From CAYPHA01 sp964410215 (lineage in GTDB: Bacteria; Calditrichota; Calditrichia; Calditrichales; CAYPHA01): DNA of 64,000 nucleotides. The stretch's first letter is position 1. Each line of letters starts with the position of its first letter. Made by a program: the position numbers and the translations under genes. The stretch covers positions 1-64,000 of the forward strand of contig CAYPHA010000019.1 of NCBI GenBank assembly GCA_964410215.1, in the 5' to 3' direction. Positions 10,701-17,051 of this stretch are shown in pieces. Under the pieces are notes generated by a model. It was not told where the DNA came from and searched no databases. It was given only the letters and a program-made list of their open reading frames with translations.

Positions 10701-11210
10701 CCAGGCTGTACCATTGATTTCGGTGTTACAATCAATTTCACCCAGACGGGAGCCCGTGTTCAGATTAAAAGTAAATACGTTACCTTCCTGCCCTCCTGCC
10801 ACATACAGGATATCATTATCCGGCGAAATGGCTAAACCCATATATACCGATGCCAGAATGCCTTCATCCGACATGTAGCCCTCCGGCACCTGCTGCACTT
10901 CCGGATCCTCCCCCGTGACATTTCGGATGATGGATACGGAGAAAGGGCGCACTCCGGAATTGGCGGTAACGGCAATGTTACCGTCAGGGCTGAGTACCAG
11001 GCCAAACGGGTGTGGTGCCACCCTGATCTGTCTGCCGGCCGGTTTCACAATCCGGCCGCTGGGAATAATGGTTTCACCAGCGGGTTCAATCTGTGTGTAC
11101 TTGCTGCCGGCCGGAGACTGCGCCAGCCAACCCTGCGGTTGTTTCTGCTTACAGCCGGTTGACAGAAACAGAAATGAGAACAGAATTATGTAATATTTAA
11201 AGGTTTTCAT
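7731..11210 (-). CDS. Lipoprotein YVTN beta-propeller plus AcpA/phospholipase C-type phosphoesterase with chitobiase-like and PA14 C-terminus
   Basis: 1159 residues. LSTGCKQ is a lipobox. Residues about 55-475 are YVTN-type beta-propeller repeats (VLSPDGNIAVTANSG, AISPDNDILYVAGG, ALSPDGKSAFVANVG, ALSPDRKRLYVAESG). Residues about 520-900 match the phosphoesterase family that holds acid phosphatase AcpA and non-haemolytic phospholipase C: VFVPKENRTYDEVFG, YCNSDHSADGHRW, VTEDDPQGGVDHIDAHR. A chitobiase-like repeat (YYTLDGTEPT) and a PA14 domain (LKSDDGSKLFIAD) complete it. The family hydrolyses phosphomonoesters or phosphodiesters in the periplasm or outside the cell. The propeller-phosphoesterase fusion is a known architecture; the added sugar-binding-type tail is shared with both neighbours. 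SD AGGTGA supports the start. Confidence 0.88.
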   Translation of the reverse strand: MKTFKYYIILFSFLFLSTGCKQKQPQGWLAQSPAGSKYTQIEPAGETIIPSGRIVKPAGRQIRVAPHPFGLVLSPDGNIAVTANSGVRPFSVSIIRNVTGEDPEVQQVPEGYMSDEGILASVYMGLAISPDNDILYVAGGQEGNVFTFNLNTGSRLGEIDCNTEINGTAWEDSYIGDMVLSADGTYLYAVDQLNFRMIVIDTDKKKLIGTADVGRYPFGIALSPDGKSAFVANVGMFEYSKIPGTDIRRAGETGLKFPVYAYQSREMVEGIDTDTLKVPGLGDPNAPESFSVWRVDITDVEKPEVTGKTKTGILVGQEVDGIPAVGGASPNSIAATDEYVFVSNGNNDCISVIDMNNNKVVKDIFLRLDPRLGNLRGAIPFGVALSPDRKRLYVAESGLNAVGVIDVPSLEVVGHIPVGWFPSKLKVSRNGKKLIVANAKGYGSGPNGGHTFTPTPAGSYIGNLMNGIVSVLDIPSDEQLKKETEKVIRFNFDFRDPASSEFDWRRNNPVPLYPGEKESPIKYVVFVPKENRTYDEVFGQVEGGKGDPTLARYGLNQTFDNGSGNPQVDVDVMVNHHKLARQFSMSDNFYCNSDHSADGHRWLAGTYPNEWVEVNVPASYGGGRGMDYGSEAPGMPALVGSNAAVYPEDYNEAGSIWDHMERGGVEFFNFGLGLEMAPGIQDMAFKHTGVRYFINYPVPAPLFHRSSKLFPTYNTSIPDQFRVDMFIEEFNNRWQEDGLPSMLTVYLPNDHGAGFRPDAGYPYTESYMMDNDLALGRLVDFLSHTKYWKNMAIIVTEDDPQGGVDHIDAHRSLLMVISPYAKKNYISHVHYDFGSIMKTFWHILDLPYLNQYDAGATDLADLFTETPDFTPYKVAPVDPAVFNPEEALTPFDADFDWDAFHDTPVLDDPELMQKWSQEDLKERMKLSDPPFAPMISPRGSLFMDRVEVSLKNVYQSAAIYYTLDGTEPTMQSSLYEVPLTISKTTTVKARSFWQTNVGSKITEATFTKANLIPAVEAGDRKPGLTYRYYEGSWQMLPDFNKLTPVKSGIVKYPELAAVKQREDYWGAVFSGFISVPADGIYSFSLKSDDGSKLFIADRLVVNNDGSHSARSISGQIALEKGLHRFRVLYFEDYAGEELALLYKAPGMEMKEIPVNAYSH

Positions 11211-11236
11211 GGTTTCACCTTTTTGATATAGCTGTA

Positions 11237-14182
11237 CTACCTGTATAAGAGTTCACGGGGAATCTGCTGTTTTTCCATACCGGGACCTTTTATATAGACA
11301 TGGATGTTGTTACCCTCATAGTCTTCAAAATACAACAGTTTAAAGGGATGATACCCGGCTTTCAGGGCAATGACGCCGGATGCTTCCAGCGTACCGTGCG
11401 ATCCATCATTATTGACCACCTGTTCGTTTTCAATAAACAATACCGAGCCGTCATCGGAACTGGTATAAAAACGATATATGCCATCTTCCGGGATTTTAAA
11501 ATACCCGTCATACGTTATGGCATAGTGATCTTCAATTTCCGCCGGTTCCAGGGTAAAGTAATCAAGCGTACCTGATTTCTTTTTGCGCAGGTTCTTTATT
11601 TCAAAGACACTTTTAATGGCACCTTCAAAATAGTTGTAGTTGATACCGGCTTTAGGATTTTTCAGCTTTTTAGCCGATCGGTAGGTCAGTTTCCGGGATT
11701 CCAGCTGCATGACAGGACCGGGGGTATACCCTGCTTTAAAGGCTCTGGCTTTAATCGTCGTACTGCGTGTTATTTTGAATGGCTCTTTAAACAGAGAAGC
11801 ATCAGCGGTTGGTTCACTGCCGTCTGTTGTATAACGTATATCAACACCTTTTGTACGGCAGGCCAGTTCAACCAGGGCCGATTCCTCGAAAAAATCAATG
11901 ACGTCTTTGGAATAAGGAACAGAAAGTCCTTTCGTATCCGAATAGGAATAAGGCAGATCCGCATCGGCGGTTCCCCATTCTTTGGCGGGTTCTTTACCCA
12001 TCCCGAAAACCAGTTCGCCACCCTGCATGATATCAGCATGGTTCAGATAGGTTTTCGTATAGTCCTGCTTGTTCAGTTTAACGGACTGGATATACTTGTT
12101 TTCCAGGGAATTATTGTCTGCCTTTATCACAAAGAGGTTGCCGTTCCCCGTTTCAATGGTAACTTCATCGAATATCGGGCTACCGAAAACATACTGATCG
12201 GTACCCGGGCATACCGGATAAATGCCCATGGCACTCATGATATACCAGGCCGACATCTGGCCACAGTCTTCATTGCCGCAGATGCCGTCACGCTTCGCCG
12301 TGTACATTTCTGTCATAATCTGACGAACACGTTCCTGTGTTTTCCATCCCTGTCCGGCAAACGTATACAGATAAGAAATATGGTGACTCGGTTCGTTGCC
12401 ATGCGCATACTGCCCGATTAATCCGGAGATGTCCGGTTGTGCCTTGCCTTCCAGTTTAGACTCCGCCGTAAAAATGGCATCGAGATTTTCACAAAAGGCC
12501 TCTTTTCCTCCATGCAGACTAATTAATCCATTTACATCGTGAGGGACATACATGCTGTACTGCCAGGCATTGGCTTCCGTAAAATCACGGGTCACTTCAA
12601 ACGGATTGAAGAAGGGTGTATAATTTCCGTCGGCCTTGCGCCCCCGCATGAATCCGCTGTGGCCGTCGAACAGGTTGCGGTAATTTTGTGACCGTTTTAT
12701 AAATCGCTGATAGTCCTCTTCCTGCCCGAGCTCTTTCGCCATCATGGCAATACACCAGTCATCGTAGGCATATTCCAGTGTTTTGGAAACCGCTTCGTGT
12801 TCCAGCTCGGAGGCCACATATCCCAGTCGCTTGTAAGACTCGAGACCGAGATGATCCTGGTCGGCGCTGTTTTTCATCGCCTTCAGGGCAAGATCCGGAT
12901 TTACGCGCTCCCGGGCTTCTGTAAACGCATCGTAAATAACCGGGATGGAATGATATCCGATCATTGTACCTGTTTCACAGGATGCCAGTTCCCAGATCGG
13001 GAGCAGGCCACTCTGTTCATATTTTGTCAGGAGTGATTGAACAAATTGAAGATTCTGGTCAGGCTCAATAATGTTAAATAACGGATGCAATGTGCGGTAC
13101 GTATCCCATAATGAAAACGTGTGGTAATGTTCACCTTCTTTTTGTTCATGAATGGCGTTGTCCATGCCACGGTATTTACCATCCACATCCGTATACAGAT
13201 TAGGGTGAATCATGGTATGATAGAGAGCGGTGTAAAACACTTTCCACAGGTCTCTGTTGCCACCTTTTACACGAATAGCGGAAAGTTTTTCTTCCCATGC
13301 CGCATCGGCCGACTGATACACGCGGTCGAAATCCCAATCCGGCATTTCAGCTTCCAGATTCTTGCGGGCACCCCCGATACTAACGGCAGAGATACCCACT
13401 TTGGCCATTATCTCTTTTTCGGATTCCGTGTTAAAACGAACAAATGCTTTAACATTCCGGCCCTTAGCCTCTTTCTGCCCCTCCAGGATCTCATCATTCA
13501 GCGCCACACCGCTGGATTCGAACGGCCGGTTAAATGCGATGACAAAGTAAACATACTGATTATTTGCCCATCCCCTCGAACGACGCAATCCTTCGATCTG
13601 ACCGTTTTCATTGATGCGCAGATGCGCTTCCACGACCCGGTCACTGATACCATGTTTCAGATCGATGATAACGTTACTCTCTGCTGACGCGGGAAAACTG
13701 TACTGGTGCAGACCGGCCCTTTTTGTAGTGGTTAATGCAACCCGAACATCGTAATCATCCAGATGGACCGAATAGAATCCGGGTTTAGCAATTTCATGTT
13801 CATGCCTGAATCGTGAACGGTATCCTTCATCCGGGTTTTCTTTGCTGCCCGGCACAAGTTTTATCTCTCCCACCGTCGGCATGAGCAGGATATCGCCCAG
13901 ATCCGCTGCCCCGGTTCCGCTGAGATGGGTATGGCTGAATCCCATAATCGAGTTGTCCGAACTGTGATATCCGGAACACCAGTCCCAGCCTTCGATACCG
14001 GTATCCGGGCTGAGTTGCACCATGCCGAAGGGAACCGTTGCACCGGGAAAGGTATGCCCGTGGGCATCGGTTCCGATGAACGGATCAACGACATCGGTCA
14101 GTTTATCCGGGCTGACCGGACTACAACCTGAAATCGCGATGATAAACATTGAAAGAAACAGCAGCGCATGCTTTGCTTTCAT
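11237..14182 (-). CDS. GH92 alpha-mannosidase lipoprotein with chitobiase-like and PA14 C-terminus
   Basis: 981 residues. The lipobox ISGC predicts a lipoprotein. Residues about 30-750 are a glycoside hydrolase family 92 domain, recognised by VDPFIGT, GHTFPGATVPFGMVQLSP, GFSHTHLSGTGA, FSLWDTYRTLHPLF, GNEPSHHISYLY and GNEDCGQMSAWYIMSAMGIY. GH92 enzymes are calcium-dependent inverting exo-alpha-mannosidases (1,2-, 1,3-, 1,4- or 1,6-linked, some acting on mannose-1-phosphate-linked substrates). A chitobiase-like repeat (IRYTTDGSEPT) and a PA14 domain (TSSDDGSVLFIEN, NNDGSHG) follow. SD AAGGAG precedes the ATG. It is separated by only 20 and 26 bases from its neighbours, so one operon with the GDPD-like and AcpA-like lipoproteins is likely. 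Confidence 0.92.
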   Translation of the reverse strand: MKAKHALLFLSMFIIAISGCSPVSPDKLTDVVDPFIGTDAHGHTFPGATVPFGMVQLSPDTGIEGWDWCSGYHSSDNSIMGFSHTHLSGTGAADLGDILLMPTVGEIKLVPGSKENPDEGYRSRFRHEHEIAKPGFYSVHLDDYDVRVALTTTKRAGLHQYSFPASAESNVIIDLKHGISDRVVEAHLRINENGQIEGLRRSRGWANNQYVYFVIAFNRPFESSGVALNDEILEGQKEAKGRNVKAFVRFNTESEKEIMAKVGISAVSIGGARKNLEAEMPDWDFDRVYQSADAAWEEKLSAIRVKGGNRDLWKVFYTALYHTMIHPNLYTDVDGKYRGMDNAIHEQKEGEHYHTFSLWDTYRTLHPLFNIIEPDQNLQFVQSLLTKYEQSGLLPIWELASCETGTMIGYHSIPVIYDAFTEARERVNPDLALKAMKNSADQDHLGLESYKRLGYVASELEHEAVSKTLEYAYDDWCIAMMAKELGQEEDYQRFIKRSQNYRNLFDGHSGFMRGRKADGNYTPFFNPFEVTRDFTEANAWQYSMYVPHDVNGLISLHGGKEAFCENLDAIFTAESKLEGKAQPDISGLIGQYAHGNEPSHHISYLYTFAGQGWKTQERVRQIMTEMYTAKRDGICGNEDCGQMSAWYIMSAMGIYPVCPGTDQYVFGSPIFDEVTIETGNGNLFVIKADNNSLENKYIQSVKLNKQDYTKTYLNHADIMQGGELVFGMGKEPAKEWGTADADLPYSYSDTKGLSVPYSKDVIDFFEESALVELACRTKGVDIRYTTDGSEPTADASLFKEPFKITRSTTIKARAFKAGYTPGPVMQLESRKLTYRSAKKLKNPKAGINYNYFEGAIKSVFEIKNLRKKKSGTLDYFTLEPAEIEDHYAITYDGYFKIPEDGIYRFYTSSDDGSVLFIENEQVVNNDGSHGTLEASGVIALKAGYHPFKLLYFEDYEGNNIHVYIKGPGMEKQQIPRELLYR

Positions 14183-14202
14183 GATGACTCCTTTTACAAC
14201 TT

Positions 14203-15024
14203 TTAGTTATGGTTTTTCAAAAAACCGGCAAGACCGGCAAGATCATCCGTACCGATCAGGTCCACACCGGCATCACGTAAAGCCGACCAGACATTTTGCC
14301 GTTCAACCGATTGAGAATCCGGCGTAGCCCAGAAACGCAGCATCTGGTTTCTGTCATGCAAAAGTGTGACAATGCTGTCCAGCCTGGCCCTCTCGTTTGC
14401 CGGCATTGCCGATTCACCCTTCCAGGAAAAATAATCCTCCCAGTGATTACTGACCAGAGAAAAAAGATGCGCCCCCGCTTCAGAAGAAGGCTCATCCAGA
14501 CGGCCATCGACCGCTGCATACCGGAAAGCCTGCCTTTCCATGAATCCGTACGGTCGGTTACCGGAAATGACGGAAAGAACCGCTCCCGGTTTTTCCTGCC
14601 CTTTTTCATAAACAGTAAGTATCCCGGCATATTTCTCTAAAACCTCGTGAAGCCGCAGGTATGTTTGGATGGAATCTGTCTTTATATCGATCAGCAGGAT
14701 CAGGCGGCTGCCATCGCCGTATACAGAACCCTTATTTGCCTGAATACGTTTTTTCAGCGGATCCAGATAGAGCGTGGCAAGGGTTCGTTCCGGACGGATT
14801 TCAACGGAATCATGAGCGACAAAGAGGGTATCATTCCGCAGATGAATATCAGCCTCGACACTGATATAGCCGTAAGACAGGGCATCCAGCAGCGGACGTG
14901 CGTGATAATAATCATTATGCGCATGCGCCCTGTGCAAGACGACCGTCTCGGCCTGTTTGCCATTGCATGCAGGCAGAACGATACTGCACAGAAACAAGAT
15001 AATAAAACCTGAAGTATGTTTCAT
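14203..15024 (-). CDS. GDPD/PI-PLC-like phosphodiesterase lipoprotein (AIM6-like)
   Basis: 273 residues; lipobox LPACNG. The N-terminal motifs HAHNDYYHARPLLDALS, VEADIHL and FVAHD place it in the TIM-barrel PI-PLC/glycerophosphodiesterase superfamily, in the AIM6-like branch seen in many bacterial secreted proteins. LILLIDIKTD forms a middle strand with acidic residues. Such enzymes cleave phosphodiesters such as glycerophosphodiesters or inositol lipids; the specificity of this branch is not established. It is the first gene of the leftward operon, and SD GGAGG lies nine bases before the ATG. It diverges from the NrtR-type regulator across a region with three operator-like palindromes, so control by that regulator is plausible. 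Confidence 0.75.
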   Translation of the reverse strand: MKHTSGFIILFLCSIVLPACNGKQAETVVLHRAHAHNDYYHARPLLDALSYGYISVEADIHLRNDTLFVAHDSVEIRPERTLATLYLDPLKKRIQANKGSVYGDGSRLILLIDIKTDSIQTYLRLHEVLEKYAGILTVYEKGQEKPGAVLSVISGNRPYGFMERQAFRYAAVDGRLDEPSSEAGAHLFSLVSNHWEDYFSWKGESAMPANERARLDSIVTLLHDRNQMLRFWATPDSQSVERQNVWSALRDAGVDLIGTDDLAGLAGFLKNHN

Positions 15025-15089
15025 GAATTCAGCCTCCGGATTTGAGTCAATCAGATTCTGAAATGGAAGAAAAATATAACAGGGAATAC

Positions 15090-15110
15090 TTCGTGTACAG
15101 ATTACACTTA
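15090..15110. promoter_or_regulatory. Operator-like palindrome S1
   Basis: TTCGTGT, a 7-base spacer, then ACACTTA: a near-palindrome in the divergent promoter region, 66 bases upstream of the GDPD-like start. It fits the consensus TTAGTGT-N7-ACAATAA/ACACTAA built from the sites listed here. A role as a binding site of the adjacent NrtR-type proteins is inferred. Confidence 0.45.
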
Positions 15111-15124
15111 TGCAATATACACTG

Positions 15125-15145
15125 TTAGTGTTATTATTACAATTA
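15125..15145. promoter_or_regulatory. Operator-like palindrome S2
   Basis: TTAGTGT, spacer TATTATT, then ACAATTA. It lies 35 bases from S1 in the same divergent intergenic region. Left arm, spacing and right arm match the sites at 15235, 29738 and 29777. Confidence 0.6.
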
Positions 15146-15234
15146 GTTTTTCGTTTTTTCTGTGTTAAAACGATTCTTTATCGCCTTCCATAATTTTAAA
15201 AAGTAGCTTGATCAGGGTAAAAAAATTCCCTATG

Positions 15235-15255
15235 TTAGTGTAATTATGACAATAT
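15235..15255. promoter_or_regulatory. Operator-like palindrome S3
   Basis: TTAGTGT, spacer AATTATG, then ACAATAT, ending 14 bases before the ATG of the first NrtR-type gene. A repressor bound here would overlap the promoter or ribosome landing region, which suggests autoregulation (inference). Confidence 0.6.
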
Positions 15256-15269
15256 AGTTTTGATACAAT

Positions 15270-15959
15270 ATGTTTTCCCATAATCCTGAAATTCTGAAAA
15301 ATCTTTCCGTCGACTGTGTCGTATTCGGCTTCCAGAATCCCGATCTCGAAGTGCTTCTTATTCAACTGGATGTCGAACCGGAACGCGGCCGATGGGCACT
15401 GCCCGGTGGTAATATACATATGAATGAAGGGCTGGACCAGGCTGCGGCACGCGTTCTGGAAGAACTCACCGGTGTTAAGAAGATTTTTATGGAACAGGTG
15501 GCCGCTTTCGGGAATGTCAGCCGTTTTCCGCTACACCGGGTTGTCACGTTTACGTATTACGCCCTGATTAATCCGGAGCATTATTTTTTAAAGGCCGGGA
15601 CCAAAGCGCAGGCTGTGCAATGGTTTCGTATCGATGATATTCCGGATTTACCTTTTGATCATAACCAGATACTGGAAACAGCCTTGAAACGATTGCGAAA
15701 GCGGGTGCGTTACCGGCCGGTAGGATTCGAACTTTTACCCAAGAAGTTCACGCTTACACATATTCAAAATCTGTACCAATCCATATTGGGTTCCGAGCTC
15801 GACAAACGTAATTTCAGACGTAAAATTCTGAAAATGAACCTGATAACAAAACTTGGTGAAAGGCAGAGCGGTGTGGCCCACCGCATGCCTGAATTATTCA
15901 GTTTCGATAAACGAACCTATGTAAAACTACGTAAAAACGGATTCAATTTTGAACTTTAA
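15270..15959 (+). CDS. NrtR-family transcriptional regulator (degenerate Nudix plus winged helix), copy 1
   Basis: 229 residues. Residues about 8-140 are a Nudix fold (VDCVVFGFQNPDLEVLLIQL, RWALPGGNIHMNEGLDQAAARV). Against the catalytic Nudix box GX5EX7REUXEEXGU, two of the catalytic glutamates are replaced (RVLEELTGV), so hydrolysis is unlikely and ligand sensing is expected. The C-terminal 80 residues (FELLPKKFTLTHIQNLYQSI, LDKRNFRRKIL) form the winged-helix DNA-binding domain of the NrtR family, whose members control NAD or sugar metabolism (for example AraR of Bacteroides). There is no clear SD at this ATG; the homology start agrees with the paralogue. It is followed after 12 bases by that paralogue and preceded by palindromes S1-S3. 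Confidence 0.85.
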   Translation: MFSHNPEILKNLSVDCVVFGFQNPDLEVLLIQLDVEPERGRWALPGGNIHMNEGLDQAAARVLEELTGVKKIFMEQVAAFGNVSRFPLHRVVTFTYYALINPEHYFLKAGTKAQAVQWFRIDDIPDLPFDHNQILETALKRLRKRVRYRPVGFELLPKKFTLTHIQNLYQSILGSELDKRNFRRKILKMNLITKLGERQSGVAHRMPELFSFDKRTYVKLRKNGFNFEL

Positions 15960-15971
15960 ACAAAATTAAGG

Positions 15972-16670
15972 ATGCGTATGGCACAACCGGATGATGAGTG
16001 CTATCTGAAACATTTATCTGTCGATTGCGTGATTTTCGGATTTAAAAAATCGGAACTGAATATCCTGCTCATCAGGCTGGATGTCGAACCCGGCAAAGGC
16101 CTCTGGGCTCTTCCAGGCGGGAACATTAAAACCGATGAAGGTCTTGATGAAGCTGCCCATCGTGTTTTGAAGGAATTAACCAGTGTCGAGAAAGTCTACA
16201 TGGAGCAGTTGTATTCCTTCGGTGACCTCGATCGTTTTCCCCTGTTCCGTGTTATTACCACCGCCTACTTTGCCCTCGTAAAACCTGAGCGTTACAGGCT
16301 TTCTCCCGGACCCAAAGCCAGTGAGGTCAGGTGGTTTCCGATAAAACAGATACCGGAACTGCCTTTCGACCATGATCATATTCTGAAAGAGGCTTTGAAA
16401 CAGCTTAAACGCAATATCCGCTATAAACCAATCGGTTTCGAACTGCTTCCTAAAAAATTCACCCTGACTGAAATTCAGACGTTATATGAATGCATACTTG
16501 GAAGAGAGCTGGATAAGCGAAACTTCCGTAAAAAGATCCTTTCCATGAATCTTTTGGAAAAATTGAGTGAAAAGCAAACCGATGTCGCCCACCGCCGCCC
16601 CTATCTGTACCGCTTTGACCGGAAGAGCTATGAAAAACTCAAGCTGCAGGGGTTTAATTTCGAATTGTGA
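15972..16670 (+). CDS. NrtR-family transcriptional regulator, copy 2
   Basis: 232 residues, a close paralogue of the preceding gene over the full length: VDCVIFGFKKSELNILLIRL, GLWALPGGNIKTDEGLDEAA, then FELLPKKFTLTEIQTLYECI and LDKRNFRKKIL in the winged helix. The Nudix box again lacks catalytic glutamates (RVLKELTSV) and has also lost the glycine before the last position, so it should be a sensor, not an enzyme. AAGGATG lies just before the ATG. Two diverged copies side by side suggest either a heteromeric regulator or two regulators with different effectors acting on similar operators. Expression in one transcript with copy 1 is likely. The ligand is unknown; a phosphosugar or a sugar released by the neighbouring hydrolases is a reasonable guess. 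Confidence 0.85.
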   Translation: MRMAQPDDECYLKHLSVDCVIFGFKKSELNILLIRLDVEPGKGLWALPGGNIKTDEGLDEAAHRVLKELTSVEKVYMEQLYSFGDLDRFPLFRVITTAYFALVKPERYRLSPGPKASEVRWFPIKQIPELPFDHDHILKEALKQLKRNIRYKPIGFELLPKKFTLTEIQTLYECILGRELDKRNFRKKILSMNLLEKLSEKQTDVAHRRPYLYRFDRKSYEKLKLQGFNFEL

Positions 16671-16675
16671 AATGT

Positions 16676-17036
16676 TTACCACCAAGGCACAAAGTTCACG
16701 AAGAACATTAAGAAATTTTATCTATTTTTAAGTCCACTCCGATAAGTGCTAATTACGGAGTTGTCATCCCGAACTCGTTTCGGGATCCACTGTTTTTATT
16801 GAACTTAGAGATGCTGAAATAAATTCAGCATGACACCATCGTGCTTTTCGGAGGGGACTCATTTTTAATTACTTCAGAACTTTGCACCTTCTTGGGATTT
16901 TTAATTAACTTTAACACTGTTTTAATAAAAAATGGATTAAAACGCATGATAATGTAAAAAAAATCCAATAATTCTCATATGAATTAAATTAATTAATATC
17001 TTCGTGCCCTTAGTGTCCCTGGTGCCTTGGTGGTAA
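16676..17036. repeat. Interspersed element bounded by 15-bp perfect inverted repeats
   Basis: The whole 380-base gap between the regulators and the next gene is filled by this element. The outer arms TTACCACCAAGGCAC (16676-16690) and GTGCCTTGGTGGTAA (17022-17036) are perfect inverted repeats. Inside them CACGAAG (16697-16703) pairs with CTTCGTG (17000-17006). No ORF of substance lies inside. It resembles a non-autonomous mobile or palindromic intergenic repeat; further copies cannot be checked from this window. Confidence 0.6.
16731..16859. repeat. Nested palindromic sub-elements inside the 16.7-17.0 kb repeat
   Basis: Arms AGTCCACTCCGATAAGTGC (16731-16749) and GTGCTTTTCGGAGGGGACT (16841-16859) are inverted copies at 15 of 19 positions. 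Between them lies a second unit bounded by GTCAT (16763-16767) and ATGAC (16830-16834) that holds two hairpins: TCCCGAA..TTTCGGGA and ATGCTGAA..TTCAGCAT. The layering suggests repeat elements inserted into one another. Confidence 0.5.
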
Positions 17037-17051
17037 GGAAAAGTCTGCCGG

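Noticed and set aside
17010..17016. TTAGTGT inside the repeat element as a further operator
   Set aside because: It is part of the element's right end, lacks the ACAATAA arm at +7, and has no promoter next to it.
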